Shown: positions 9,388 through 21,548, counted from the first letter of the stretch. The stretch: DNA of 64,000 nt from Anaeramoeba flamelloides (GCA_027625915.1 JANTQA010000047.1:6386001-6450000); one strand, 5' to 3'. Numbers and translations are program-made. Notes: generated by a model not told the origin, from the sequence alone.

Positions 9388-12300
9388 ATGTCAAATGAAC
9401 AACAAAATTTTAATAACAAAGTCGATCTTTTGAATTGGATGAAAGATATACTTCAAACTCAGATAAAAACCAACACTGTTACTACATTTCTTGACTCATG
9501 TTTAATGTTAATTCAAAAAATATTCAGCACCGAGATCGAAATTAATGAAAAGTTTGTATTTATTAATTCTTTTCTTTTGCTGTTTTTGTTATTTTGTTTT
9601 GACTCTTTTCCTTTCCCCAAGTTGATCTGAATTGAAAAGTTTTTTTTTTCTTTTGTTTCTTCTTTTTGGGCTAGTATTTGTTTTTAACTTCTTCTATTTG
9701 AATCACACTTAAAAATTGCCAAAACCAAAAACACAATTCTGATTTTTCTGATCACCTAAAAAAAGATCTACACAAACATATTTTTAAAAATAACTTGTAA
9801 GAATTTCTTCTCAGTTTTCCATCGATCCAAATTAAATAAAACACTATTTTTTTTTTTTAACAGTCCCCAAAATAATAGTCATTAAGAAATTCATCAAGTT
9901 CATTTTTTTTAATCTTACAAAGATTTATTTTGAATTTCTTGATTTAAGATTTTTTATGAACAGAAAGTATGTCAATAATGGATCTAATTAACTCCATTTG
10001 GTAATCTCTAAAAAAAAGGAACAATCCAAATTTACAGAATACTGTTATTTTATAATTCAGGGATTAGAGTAACCAGATTTCTCTATAACAAAAGTATGTT
10101 GTAATTGGGTGTAATTGGTATGATTAACATGACTCAAATAGCTCTAAAAAATCTATTATAAATCTAATAACACAATAAATTATTACATTTTTTACTAGAG
10201 TAATCAAAATAATGTGTGCACAACGACAATCAGTGCTTCAAAATATAATCCCTCATTTTTTTTCTTCTTATCCCAAAGCAACATCCGATCAACTACCAAA
10301 TAGTATACCTAAGTTCAAATCAATTTTTAAAGTAAACATCTGGATATTATCAGTAAAATTTAAATTATTCATGCAATTTGTTGAAAATTTTTCGATAATT
10401 TTCTCAATTTTTTCTCAATTTTTTGTTTTTTTTTCCCTTAGTACAATTTTCTTTATATTGGGAATAAGAGGTACAAAGGAAAAAGGCCAAGTGGTTACTT
10501 GCTAAAATTGATATACTGGAAAACAACAATATGAGATCTTGAAAATAAACAAGAAAAAGCAAAGGCAAAGAATACCAAGAGTATAAAAAAAAAGAGATCA
10601 AAAAGAAAAAATCAAATTATAACAATTAAATAACTACCCCCCAAATGAACCTTCATGATCAATGATCAGATTAAATTAAAATAATAAAAAGTATCATGAA
10701 TGTGATTTTGGGTGTTCATAATAAAAGAATTTACAAATTTTTTTGATTTTTTCACAAATGCTTCTTATAAACCCTTTTTTAAATTTCTTCTTTTTTTTTT
10801 TTCTTTTTTTTTTTCTTTTTTCTTTTCGAAAGAATTATATATTTTACCAATTACTTATTGTTTATTCTAAACTCCAATTCAAAATTTTTAAAACACCAAA
10901 ATTCAATTTGTGAAAAAAAAATCTTATTTAATCAATTAAAGAAGAAATACCAAATTAGAACCATTCACTAATTGAAATTTTAACACTTATATATAAATTA
11001 CAACACTCACAAAACAAATAAATAAATAATTATCAATACAAATAAATCATGGGTATGTTAAAAATTTTGGAGAGAGCAAAACAAAAAAAAATATATTAGT
11101 AAATTTGTTTAAATTCTATTAGGATTATTGATCTATCAAAAGGTTAGATACTGCCAACTAATTTTATTGGAGTTCTTATATTTGTAACAACTTGACTTTA
11201 ACCTAATATCAATTGTTGAAAAAAATTTTGATCGAACGAAACAAGTTACCTAATTCAAAAAATGAAATTAAAAAAAAAACTAAAAGATGAAAAAATGATT
11301 TTCATATTATACAAAAGTTAAAATTTATCCCAATTTGATTGAAATTGTATTATTGAGATTATTTGGGCAGTTTTATTTGTGTGGAAAATTTTGAATTTTA
11401 GTTTATATCAACACCTTTTTTAAATTTTTTTTTTTTATTTTTTGTCAAATTTTATTTTTTCTGCTTTTCAACTTTAAAAATAATTTGGGTATGTCTTTCT
11501 ATTGAATAATCTTGAAATCTATGATTTTACACTTAAAATTCGAAAATAAATTTAAATAAACAGGTATATATGTAGTGTAATTTATACTTTTGAAATAATC
11601 AAAAAAAAAAAAAAACAATATATTTTTTACTTGCTAAAGAATATTAAAATTAAAATTATAAATGATCTTATTAATATTATAATAATAAATAGTGTATCAA
11701 TAATAGAAAAGGCAGATCAATTCCAAAAAATTGCAAAGCTAAATGGATTAGAAAAGTATTTTTTTGATTCAAATTCACTTAATGATAATTCTGATATAGA
11801 CTCTTTATTAAATATAATTGAAGGAATTCGGGATTTATATGAAGAAAAAAAATTTTCACAAAATAATACTACAATTTTAAAAGAAATCGAAAAACTATTT
11901 ATACAAAGTTTTGTAAATTTTACAATAGAATTTTTATCATCTGAAGGTAAATTAGTACCTGCTTCATTACAATTATTCCCAACAAAATTCACTTTAAAAA
12001 TTGGAGGAAATGAAACTTATTCTTGGAGATATCATAAAGTCAAATGTGATCTTAAAATATCAAAAAAACCCTTAAGATTTATTCTTCAAATTAAGAATAT
12101 TAATTATGACAATCCAGAAGAAGTATTAAATAAAAAACCAAATAAAAAGCAAAAAGAACCAGAAAAGGAAAAGGAAAAGGAAAAGGAAAAGGAAATTGAA
12201 ATGGAAAATGAAAAAGAAAAAGAATGGGAAAATAAAGAAGAATTAAAAGATAATTATGATGAGGAAGAAAGTTTTTTATTACAAGCAAAAACAAACGAAG

Positions 12301-15300
12301 AACGGATTATTATTGAGAAACTTTTTTTAATGTTCAAAACATATTGGGGTGATTCAATTGAATCGCATTCGATTAATGGGAATATTTTAGGAATTAATAA
12401 TGAAATAAATCTGATTGTCAAAAAATGTATTCAAAGGGGGGTAGCAACATTCTATGCCAAAATTAAAGAAGATAATGAACCCCTGCAAAACAAAATACCA
12501 AATTCCACTTTACATTTTAATTCTGAAAGCTTTCTTTTCCACTCTCCAAAAAATAATCAAATTATTCGATTATATTGGGATGAAGTGGATGTTAAATTGT
12601 ATAACAACAAAACAAAAGATAACGAATTAATTTTAGAAATTGGTGGTTCCCTTAAAAAAAAAAGATATATTATTATTTGCATAAATACTAACACCCGTGA
12701 GTTAATTAATAAATGTTTTATACAATTTCAAAGGCAAAATAATGAAAATGAAGATTTGAAAGAAAACCAAAACCCAAACCAAGACAAAATCACGGATAAA
12801 GGCCTAATTGAAAACCAAGAAAAAACAGATTATTCTTATTATAAAGTTAACAATGAAGAAAATAAATTTGTCAAAATTATACAAGTGAAATTATTTGAAG
12901 ATTCCAAGGTTAATAATATTTTGATTTCAAATCAAGAATTGGCCAAAGAATTGAAAATTAAAACGATAAAACAACAAAGAAGAAATTATGCCATTTTTAA
13001 TAAAAAGGGAATTGGATCAATTTTTCAAAGCAGTGCAAATTGCCCATTCACCCTTGAAAATAAATCCTTGTCAGTCATTATACATAGCAAAAACAAAAAA
13101 CAGAATCAAAACAATACTCTGCAATTGAAAGAATTAAAGCTAAATCAATTATTTAATAAACAAAATGCGATTTTCCACTTTGAGATATTTTATAATCTTG
13201 ATGATAAATTAAAATCAAATAAAAAGAAAAAAATTATAATACACTTAACGTCAATTGATATTACAATAACAATTATTGATAAGAACAACAATGATAACGA
13301 TAGTGATAGAATTAACAATAACAACATCAATAATTTGAATAATAATCAACCAAAATTTGAAGAAACTTATTCCAAAATGCAAAAATTATTTTTACATCCA
13401 ATCAATAACACTTCTTTAATATTTATTTCATCAAACGGGCAAAATTTAGTAATTGTTGCCCCAAATACTGAACAAAGGGATTTATTTTTTAATTTATTTG
13501 TTAATTTCCGGACAAATTTTTTAAATAATAAAAACAAAATAAAAATTCCAATACCACATTTAATAATTTCTTCACATCTGAATTTAAATAACACTATTGA
13601 CAAGAGAACGATTACAATAACCAATCATTTGAAAGAATCTATTTTTAATAAAATAGATCCAAAAAATAATGATCAAAATAAAAATATTGATGTTGAAGAT
13701 CGTCAGGAAAGTAATATTTTTCAAATCAATTTATATTCTTCTTTAGAAGCATTTGTTGGCCAGGGTTTAATAAAATTATTTGAAGAGCATTTCGTAATTG
13801 CTTTCCATCAAATAATTCTTCAAAGATATTATAATGGATATTCAAAAATTTTTTATAATAAAAATTTTCCAAATTATTTAAGGCTTAATATTGATGAAAA
13901 TTTATTTATTATTTTTTCAATAAAAGATCTTCACAAAATTAAATTATTTATTAAAATTTTTAATGAACATAAAAAAAATTATTTGAAATATTATTTAGAA
14001 CCAACAATTTATTTCGAATGCTTATTATCAACACCAAACCGAGGAAATTTTAAGTCTTCAATTGACTTAACTAGCCATTATTTTAAAATACAAATACCTT
14101 TTAATATAGTTTTTGGTGAATATTTGATTGAAACAAAGGCTCAATTGTTTGACCCGAAACAAAGTTTGAGGACAGTTAAAATAACCATGGGGGGTAACCA
14201 AGGATATTTGTTAATTTCTTTTGCGAATAGTATTCAGAGTTTAGAATTTATTAATACCTTTAATAATCTACAAAACAGATATATCGCTTGTGCAAATAAC
14301 AATATTTTGAAAAAATTTACTACCACCAATGCTAAAAAAACCAATAAGGTTGTTATTTTTCTTTCCAATAATTTATTCACTGTTTTTGAATATAATATTG
14401 ATAACGATCAGTTAAAAAACTATTATAAACATTTAAATAATAATATTAAAATTTATTCAATTAAAAGGCAACCAAATTATCTAGTAATCAATATACAAAA
14501 TGAGAATAAATTAAAAATTATATTTGAAAATATTCAAGAAAAAAAGGATTTTATTAATTCTTTTAATATCATCTATAAAAAAAAAATTAATCATCACAAC
14601 AATAAATTGAAACAATTAATAATTAATGATGAGAAAAATAATAAAAAAATGGTAGGAAATGAGGAGTGGGCTGATGGGGAGCGAACAGATGGAGAGGAAA
14701 ATACCAACAAGAAGAAAGATTACAAGTTTTATAATTATGGGATAACATTTCATAAAAATAAAAATTTATTGTTCAAAAATGGTTTTTTAAGAATGAATAA
14801 TTTAAAAATCATTTTACAGATTGAAAACAAAGTAAATATTATGTCAAATTTAGATCAAGTGTCGATCAATTTATATCCCATGTCAGGTGAACTTTTAGAA
14901 ATAATAATTAATCAACAAATTTATTTAATTTCCTTTAGATCCATATCTCTTCACTCCCATTTCATTAGCAATTTTGGGAAAAATAAATCTAAAATTAATC
15001 CAAAAATTAGACCAAAGGGGATATTTTACCCTGCTCAATTAAAAATTATTTCAGAAAATAATAGGGATGATAAAGTTGTAAATAATAAAAAGAGTGGTAG
15101 TAATGTAAAAATAGGAGTTAAAAAAATCATTATAGGTATGAAACTTGAAAATAATTGTTTAAAAATGAAAGGAAAGGATATACATTTTAATTTGAGTTAT
15201 CATGATATTGCCATTGAAAAGGATAAAATTAAGCCCAATAAATGCCATTTGTTCCATATTAAAGATAAACGGAAACAATATTATTTAAAATTTATGGATT

Positions 15301-16205
15301 CGGAATTATTACTCCAATTTTGTCACATGTTTAATTATCATGCAATCTTAAATATAAAAATCGAAAAAATTAAAAAAATTAATCCAAATATCAAAACTTT
15401 AAAGAAAATAAAAAATGGTTTTCTTGAAAATATGTCAGAATTAAAAGATCAAAACAACGATTTCAAAATATATTTTTTAACAGATGATTATATAAAGATT
15501 AATAAAGGATTTTTACAACTGAAATTTTTCACAAATGAAATTATTATTTGGAATTTTAAAAATAATCATAAAAAAATTTTCTTTAAAGATTTGGATTTTT
15601 TAACAATCCAAAAAATTAAAAATTCACCAAATACTTTATCATTAAAAGAACTTGATGGTGAAAAAATCATTTTTAAAATGAAATCAATTCGCAGAATTAA
15701 CCAGTTTTTGTCTTATTTTAAAAAAATAGTTGGGAATTTAACTGAAGAACAAAATTCAATATTCTCTCAAAGAAGAAAAGTACTTTGCAATACTCAAAAT
15801 AACACATCTAAGAACAATTTTGCCACTGATAAAAATAAACTTATTGAAGATGAAAATGTTCAATTAATTAATAGTATAAAGTTGCAAAATGAAAAAATAA
15901 AATTTGAAAATACAAATTTTAAAACTAAAGAAGTGAAAATAAATCATACATTAAAACACGGAATTATCATCAATGTTAGTGTTGATGAAAAAAAAATATT
16001 TCTTCAAAATTCTGAAAAGAAAATTTTGTTTGAATTTTATAATTTAAAACAAGTAAAATTTCGTTATCCTGCTAGTGGTACTCTCCCAAAAGTTCAATTG
16101 AATTTCATTGGAAAAAAATTCAATTTTGTATTTTTTTCAAGAAATCAGATCATACATTTTAAAAAGTTGCTCAAAAAGTTGATTTATCTGGTTAAACATA
16201 ATTAA
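9388..16205 (+). CDS. CH domain plus tandem PH-like module protein, two exons (giant, about 1558 aa)
   Basis: The model joins 9388-9551 to 11693-16205. Exon 1 (MSNEQQ... DLLNWMKDIL) reads as the first half of a CH domain. The start of exon 2 (FQKIAKLNGLEKYFFD and an Asp/Leu/Ile helix to about residue 105) reads as its second half, and the join keeps the CH spacing. The rest is a chain of about ten strand-rich blocks of about 90-120 residues. Each ends in an amphipathic helix in the PH-domain manner, e.g. TEQRDLFFNLFVNF, SIQSLEFINTF, NIQEKKDFINSF and SIRRINQFLSYF. Segment ends fall near 12350, 12740, 13525, 13980, 14280, 14570, 14980, 15340, 15730 and 16190. Block 1 has a low-complexity Glu-Lys insert (12166-12240). 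The likely role is actin or membrane-associated scaffolding; family inferred from pattern only. An open frame from TTG at 11631 lacks an ATG, which is why an upstream exon is needed. An alternative short first exon is described separately. Confidence 0.7.
10198..10436 (+). mobile_element. Family A TIR element, truncated copy
   Basis: The left half of the family defined at 3649-4134. It starts after a TA (10196-10197), carries the subterminal repeats and the block CCTAAGTTCAAATCAATTTT, and stops in a T-run where unrelated sequence begins. Confidence 0.75.
10500..10800. repeat. Dispersed repeat shared with 37480-37800
   Basis: Ordered matches to 37480-37800 include AAAACAACAA, ATTAAATTAAA, AAAAAGTA, TTTGGGTGTTC and a T-rich stretch followed by GCTTCTTATAAACCC (ATTGCTACTTACAAAACC in the other copy). 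Class unknown. Confidence 0.45.
11050..11053 (+). other. Alternative first exon for the CH/PH gene (ATGG before GTATGT)
   Basis: ATGG is followed at once by a strong donor, GTATGT. Spliced to AAAAGGCAG at 11707 it would give M-E-K-A-D-Q-F in the correct frame and a 1500-residue protein lacking the first half of the CH domain. I prefer the 9388 start because the CH domain is then complete, but an internal promoter is possible. Confidence 0.25.
11085..11403. mobile_element. Family E TIR element, right-hand fragment
   Basis: Aligns by eye with the right part of 5749-6280 and ends GAATTTTAGTT followed by TA (11404-11405). The left end is missing. Confidence 0.6.
11483..11616 (+). mobile_element. 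LINE 3' UTR fragment with poly(A)
   Basis: Matches the 3' part of the 4381-4990 LINE fragment (TTGGGTATGTCTTTC, GAAATCTATGATTTTACAC, GTGTAATTTATACTTTTG) and ends in A15 at 11601-11615, as expected of a retrotransposed 3' end. Confidence 0.55.
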
Positions 16206-16359
16206 TATTTAATTTATTATTATTATTTTAAAATATTTGTTTCTTTTTTCTTAATCTTTTATTTTCTAAAAAAATTTTTTACATAAATTGTATTTTTTTT
16301 TAAAAAAAAAAATCTTTTATTTAGTTATTTTTTTATTTATTATTTAGGTGAGGTGATTC

Positions 16360-17110
16360 ATCAAAATTAATTCATATTTGCCGTTATTTTTTTTTAATTT
16401 GAGAAAATAAACTGAAAATTAAAAAAAAATCAGTTTATTTCTGAAATTAAAAAAAAAAAAACACTTTTAGATTTTCCATCGTTTAATAGAATAGAGTGAA
16501 ATCAAAGATTTTTTTCTATTCTTTTGGATTCTAGGAAAAAATTGTTAGGTTTTCTCCAGTTTGCTGTTTATTTATAAAATGAATTATTTTACAGATAAAA
16601 CAGAAAATCTGGAGAAAAGCGTGACATTGAAGGACATTTCCATTATATTTTCCAGAATTTAAAAGAATCGGGTACTTAATTCGAATATCCTCCATTCTTT
16701 TGAATCTAAAAAAATAGCCATTGGGTTTTTTTTTTAATTTCAGAAATAAACAGTTAATTATTATTTTTTTTTTTAATTTCAAAAATTAAAAAAAAAACCG
16801 CTATTCTGTTTTCCAGAATTTAAAAGAATTGAGTTAAAAATTTGATTTTACAACATATTTTTTACGTCTGAAAAAGTTAGGCACTCTACGGACACTTTCG
16901 TTATTTTTTCCGTAATTGAAAAGAATTGATTAAAATAATTGATTTCTTTTCCATTCTTTTGATTTTGGAAAATCTAGGCTAGGTTTTCTTGAGTTTTATA
17001 TTTATTTAGAAAATCGATAGATTATACAAATAAAACAGTAACCCCCAAGAAAACTCTACCACACTTTCTGAAACTCAAATTAATTTCGAGTTTTTTTTAT
17101 TCTAACCATA
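16360..17110. repeat. Cluster of repeated hairpin modules
   Basis: Two related hairpins, 16550-16618 (TTTTCTCCAG ... CTGGAGAAAA) and about 16982-17055 (GGTTTTCTTGAG ... CAAGAAAACT), share loop sequence with TTTATTTA and ATAAAACAG. Around them recur CATTCTTTTG(A/G)ATT and TTTTCCAGAATTTAAAAGAAT (16656-16676, 16810-16830). An inverted pair, CAGTTTATTTCTGAAATT (16431-16448) and its near complement (about 16735-16752), encloses the first. The whole looks like an imperfect tandem or inverted array of one module. Confidence 0.65.
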
Positions 17111-17883
17111 ATTTCTACAAGATTATATCTAATAGGTGAGTTTTTCTTTAAAAAATGAAAAGAAACAATTATTTTTAAACAAATAGTTGAGAAACTTAAA
17201 GAAAAGCAAGAAATAAAAGAGAGCCAAAGAAATAATACAAAAAAAATAACCCTTATTTAAGTTTTGTTTTGCAACCCCAGTGTGTTGACTGGGTTGGTGG
17301 TTGTTTCATTTTTAAGTAGAAAATTTCTAGTTCGATTTGTTTTAATAAAGATTATTAAATATTGAACCAATTTATGACCAAATGAGATTTTTTTATTTAA
17401 TTAAATTTTAAATTAGAATTTCGCTAGTGATAACATTAGAAGACGAAAAATTCAATTTAAAATCAAATTTTTTTTTTTCTATTTACATTTTAAGGTAAAT
17501 ATATATATACCTTGCTTTAGAAAACGTCCAATAAAGAATTAGATAAGTATAAATTTATATAAATGGGTAAAATCATTTGGTTTTCTTAACCCTCTTTTCA
17601 ATAAAATTCTGAATATTATTAAATTCCGATTTTATTGACTTTTGATAAAAAATTAAAAACATAATATTGAGACAAAAACTTTTCAAAATATTCAAAGGTT
17701 TTAAATCAATTTAAAATACTTTATTATAACCTCTTGTTATGCATACCATCGACATTATATTCAATTATATTTATAATATTTCCCTCAACTCTCAAATATA
17801 TGAAAATGAAGATAAAAATAAGTGTAGCAATACGATTTTGATTTTTGAAATTTGATAGAAAGTCGAATTTGGTTGCGGAAAAA

Positions 17884-18370
17884 CCGTAATCAAAAATAAT
17901 CCGTGCCCAAAGCCTATAATCTGTGTTTCAAAATATAATCTCTTTTTTTTTTTCATCTTCTTGTTTAATTAGTACATCAAATATGTTAACCAATGTTAGA
18001 ACTAAATCAAAATCAATTTAAATAGTAAACTCCTTAATTTATTAAGCAAAAATTTGAATTATGCACAGAATTTTTTCATATGAATTAGTAATTTTCACAA
18101 TTTTTTTAGTGTATTTATTGATTTTTTGATTGATAAAAAATTTTATTAAAAATTACCTATATTTTTTGAGATAAATTTTGCAATTTGATCCTTTGTTTTT
18201 AAAATATCTTTTTTAATAGTAGAACTTTAAGAAATCAGGAACATATTTAATTATGATGTTTATTGTTGTTTTTTTGATCGATTAATATAGACCGTATTGA
18301 TTAACAAAGAAATATGTTTTGATTTTAAAACACAAATTAAACTTTTCTGCACACTTTATTTTGACAACTG
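17884..18370 (+). mobile_element. Family A TIR element, copy 3
   Basis: A 487-bp copy of the 3649-4134 family in the same orientation, ending ATTTTGACAACTG before TA (18371-18372). The left end CCGTAATCAAAA has lost the C-A-G-T start and its left flank is AA, so the copy is older than the 3649 copy. Confidence 0.8.
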
Positions 18371-18801
18371 TATTTGTGATCCAAATTCTTAAATTTGCAA
18401 AAAAAAATGTACGTGTATTCGAATATAAATGGGAGAAAATTAGAGACGATTATCTTATTTATGAAATCCAAATTTCTTTTCATTTTTATTATATGGTGTA
18501 TTCAATTTCCTTCAAGTCACCACCTACATAAAGACCAAAAAAGATCCTAACAAATAAATAATCTCTTTACTTATAAACTATCTCTGTTGAAAAGGAAAAT
18601 ATGTAAATGGAGTGAAAATTTTTTCCTATTTATTATTCAAATACTCGTAATGGAAAAAAAAAAACGATTTCTTGATATTAAAATCTTTAAAGTTCAAAGA
18701 CTTGTTTTATCATAAATTTAATCCGAAGAAAAACATAAAAGTAAGAGATTCCTTAAATTTTCTTATTTTTTTTTTTTCATTTTTTTCCAAATATTTTTAT
18801 T

Positions 18802-19536
18802 ATGGTTTCTTTAAAACTTCAAAAAAGATTAGCATCATCCGTTCTTGGTGTTGGTAAAAGAAGAGTATGGTTAGATCCTAATGAAATCCAAACCATCTCT
18901 ATGTCCAACTCTCGAAGAAGCATCCGAAAGCTCCACCGTGATGGTTTAATCATCAAAAAGCCCGAAAATGCAGTCTCCAGAACCAGATTCAGAAAAAGAT
19001 TGATTGCCAAAAGAAAGGGAAGACACACTGGGTTAGGTAAAAGAAAAGGTACCAAAAAGACACGTATGCCACCAAAGATCTTGTGGATCAGAAGAATCCG
19101 AATCTTGAGAAGATTATTGAAGAAATACAGAGACTCTGGAAAAATCGATCGTCACACATACCACGAACTTTACTTGAAAGCAAAAGGTAACGAATTCAAA
19201 AACAAAAGAAATTTGATTGAACACATCCACAGAGCTAAAGCTGAAAAGATCAGACAAGAACAACTTGAACAACAAGCACAAGCACGAATTGAAAAGAGAA
19301 AGAGCGCTCGTGAAAGAAGAAACAAACGTGTCCTTGAAAAGAGAGAAAAGTATATGACCACCAATTTACATAAAGAATTAGAAAAGGGAATGGTAGTTGA
19401 AAAAACAAAAAAGAAACAACAACCAAAAAAAAAGCAACAACCAAAAAAAAAAGAGCAACCAAAAAAGAAAGAACAACCAAAAAAGAAGCAACAACCAAAA
19501 AAAAAACAACAACAAAAAAAAAAGGGCAAAAAGTAA
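18802..19536 (+). CDS. RPL19: 60S ribosomal protein L19 (eL19)
   Basis: A 244-residue eL19, a core protein of the large cytosolic ribosomal subunit. Recognised by the N-terminal [20 protein letters not shown], then [53 protein letters not shown] and [10 protein letters not shown]. Residues 1 to about 190 cover the normal protein (about 196 in animals). The extra C-terminus from about residue 205 is a run of Lys-Lys-Lys-Gln/Glu-Gln-Pro hexads ending in KKKGKK. There is no intron. The coding part is clearly richer in G and C at third positions than neighbouring genes, as expected for a highly expressed gene. The ATG at 18802 gives the family N-terminus exactly. Confidence 0.97.
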   Translation: MVSLKLQKRLASSVLGVGKRRVWLDPNEIQTISMSNSRRSIRKLHRDGLIIKKPENAVSRTRFRKRLIAKRKGRHTGLGKRKGTKKTRMPPKILWIRRIRILRRLLKKYRDSGKIDRHTYHELYLKAKGNEFKNKRNLIEHIHRAKAEKIRQEQLEQQAQARIEKRKSARERRNKRVLEKREKYMTTNLHKELEKGMVVEKTKKKQQPKKKQQPKKKEQPKKKEQPKKKQQPKKKQQQKKKGKK

Positions 19537-21353
19537 ACAAATTCAAGTAAATTTAAATTTCAGTTCTTATACAAAAAATTAAAAAAAAGAATCTTTTTGG
19601 AATTCCAATCAACTTAATTCAAGTTCTCAAAAACTAATTTTTCTCCACAAAAGAAATAAATTTTTAAAAACAAATTTCTTTTTTTTTTTTTTGTTAGATA
19701 ATTTGCTTTTTGGATCTTTTTTTGTTATTTTTTTTTATTTTTTTTTTTTTGTTATTTTTAATTTTTGCTTTTCACCAAAATCTCAAAAAGAAGGATTGTA
19801 TTCAGTTGTGTATTGAAAATTACCTTTGATTTCTTGTTCGATTTTTTACTTGATGGTTTTTTTTCTCCTCAAAAATACCTGAAATCACAGAAAGGTTGCC
19901 TCAATTTTAGGTTATTTTGGTAATGAACAGTCAATTGAAACCATTTTTTTTCAAGCAACTTCCCCAAAACATTATTCCTCGAGAATGAAATAGTTTTCTT
20001 TATTTTAAGGGAGCGTTAACAAACAGTTAAAATTTTCACTTTTTTATCATCAAAATGAGGATCAAAAAACGAACATTGTTACTTTTGTGTGTATCATAAG
20101 CTGTTCTTATTCAAAGCACTTGTTACAACCGTTCCAATGCTATCTTGAAATGTTTTCGAAATCAAATTTTGAAGCTGATAAAGATTTTTAAAAAATTGAA
20201 TATCAGAATATGAAAGCCCAAATATAGGAATTTTTTTCGTAAATGAGTTAATATAAAACAAAATTCAAGTGATCTTGATCAAAAAACAATTTTTTTTTTA
20301 AGAGTAAATTTTATGTAGGTTCTCACCAAGATTTTTCGATGTTTAGTGTAATTTTGGGTTCTGAAAATTTATTTTTTATATATCAGAAAATATTCTTGGC
20401 TATTTGTTCAGAAAGAAAATTTTTTTTTTATATTACCTTTCTTAGTTTCATATTCAACTTTTGAATACTCTATATCAGTTTCGAAATTTGATATCTAAAA
20501 CATTTTATGGTAACTTTGGAAAGACTGTAGATAAATAATTAATTCCTTTTTTATCTTTTTGACAAATAATTTAAAATGCCACAATATTTTGTTAAGCTGA
20601 ATTGTCTTATCCCTTTTGAGAAACTTTAATTGTTATCTTTTGTGCTTATCTCAACATTATATTGTGGCATTTTATTTAATGTTGGAAAAAAATCTAATAA
20701 ATTATTTTGAAACAAAACACAAAAATAAACAAAAATCAAATCAAACAAGAACTTAACAAACTATCAGTTTTTTTATCGAATTGAAAATTAATAAAAAAGT
20801 AAAAATGTTGACTTCTGGTAATATTTGATTACTCAATTTGAACTTATTCTAAATTTTAAACAATACAAATGGGCTTGATCAAAAAAAAAAAGAGAGAGAT
20901 CCTGAACAATCTTGAGATCTATTATTTTCGTATAATCGTTGTTGTAAAATATTTTGAATATAAACTACGACGGAGGTTTTTAAAAAATGATTATGTTGAG
21001 CAATTTTTTTAATCAAATAGAATCGAAAATATAAAATCTGTTTTTATTTGTATCTATTATCATGGGGTATTTGGATTGTAAATTAATCTCATATGATAAT
21101 AAGTCGAAATTCAAGGTTTATTCCTTAATTGATAAGTATCTTTAAGCAAAGGTGAATCAGCCCATCAACCAAGTTTAAAACCAAAAGAAAATACATTTTT
21201 TAATATGATCACTGGTTTTGTTTTCTTTCTTTTAATTCAATTTTCAAAATTAATTTTTTTTTTATTTGGTCTTTGTATTTATCCAACTCTTGATAGATTA
21301 ATGTTTTTTCCAAATTTAAACTGTTTTTAAATCAACTAAAAAAATATTAAATA
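19537..21353. other. Intergenic, T-rich tracts and a small hairpin
   Basis: No gene seen. Bases 19677-19760 are T-runs downstream of eL19. An inverted pair AATGCCACAATAT (near 20574) and ATATTGTGGCATTT (near 20660) encloses about 70 bases. Its right half, CTTATCTCAACATT, recurs inverted near 51860, so it is a small repeated hairpin. Confidence 0.4.
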
Positions 21354-21548
21354 CAGTCAGTTTCACTTTTAAGACACAAAACTTCTACGAAATTTAAGGC
21401 ACAAAAAAAATCTCAAATTAAGGGACAAAATTCAAATTCTAGTAAAATAAATTGTGAAAATTAAAATTCAAAAAAATGTGCTTTAATTTGAGATTTTTTT
21501 GTGCCTTAAATTCCTAGAAAGTTTGTGCATTAAAAGTGAAACTGACTG
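21354..21548. mobile_element. 195-bp palindromic MITE, family B copy 1
   Basis: TA at 21352-21353 and 21549-21550. Both ends begin CAGTCAGTTTCACTTTTAAG. Each arm contains about three direct copies of a motif like TTAAGGCACAAA, and the arms together make almost the whole element. Copies at 55403-55599, 56912-57106 and, much decayed, about 57263-57491. Tc1/mariner-like by ends and target. Confidence 0.9.

Larger units (their letters stand above)
9552..11692 (+). other. Long intron splitting the CH domain
   Basis: Donor GTTTGT at 9552 and acceptor AATAAATAG at 11692 join in phase to restore the CH fold; a GTATTT donor at 9556 is the alternative. The intron holds a truncated family A element (10198-10436), a dispersed repeat (10500-10800, like 37480-37800), the right half of a family E element (about 11085-11403) and a LINE 3' end with an A-run (about 11483-11616). 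Confidence 0.55.
16206..18801. other. Intergenic region with hairpin cluster and one TIR element
   Basis: Apart from the hairpin cluster (16360-17110) and the family A element (17884-18370), both listed separately, this stretch is AT-rich with no supported gene. Bases 17280-17300 are slightly GC-richer but show no tRNA fold. The final T-rich tract (18760-18800) directly precedes the eL19 start. Confidence 0.5.

Noticed and set aside
11631-11692. N-terminal extension of the large open frame from TTG
   Set aside because: No ATG, Ile/Asn/Lys-only composition, and it looks like the AT-rich end of an intron before a good acceptor.
17275-17345. Possible tRNA because of CTAGTTCGATTTG
   Set aside because: No acceptor stem or anticodon arm can be folded around it.
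19170-19546. Phe/Val-rich minus-strand frames opposite eL19
   Set aside because: Shadows of the lysine-repeat codons of eL19.
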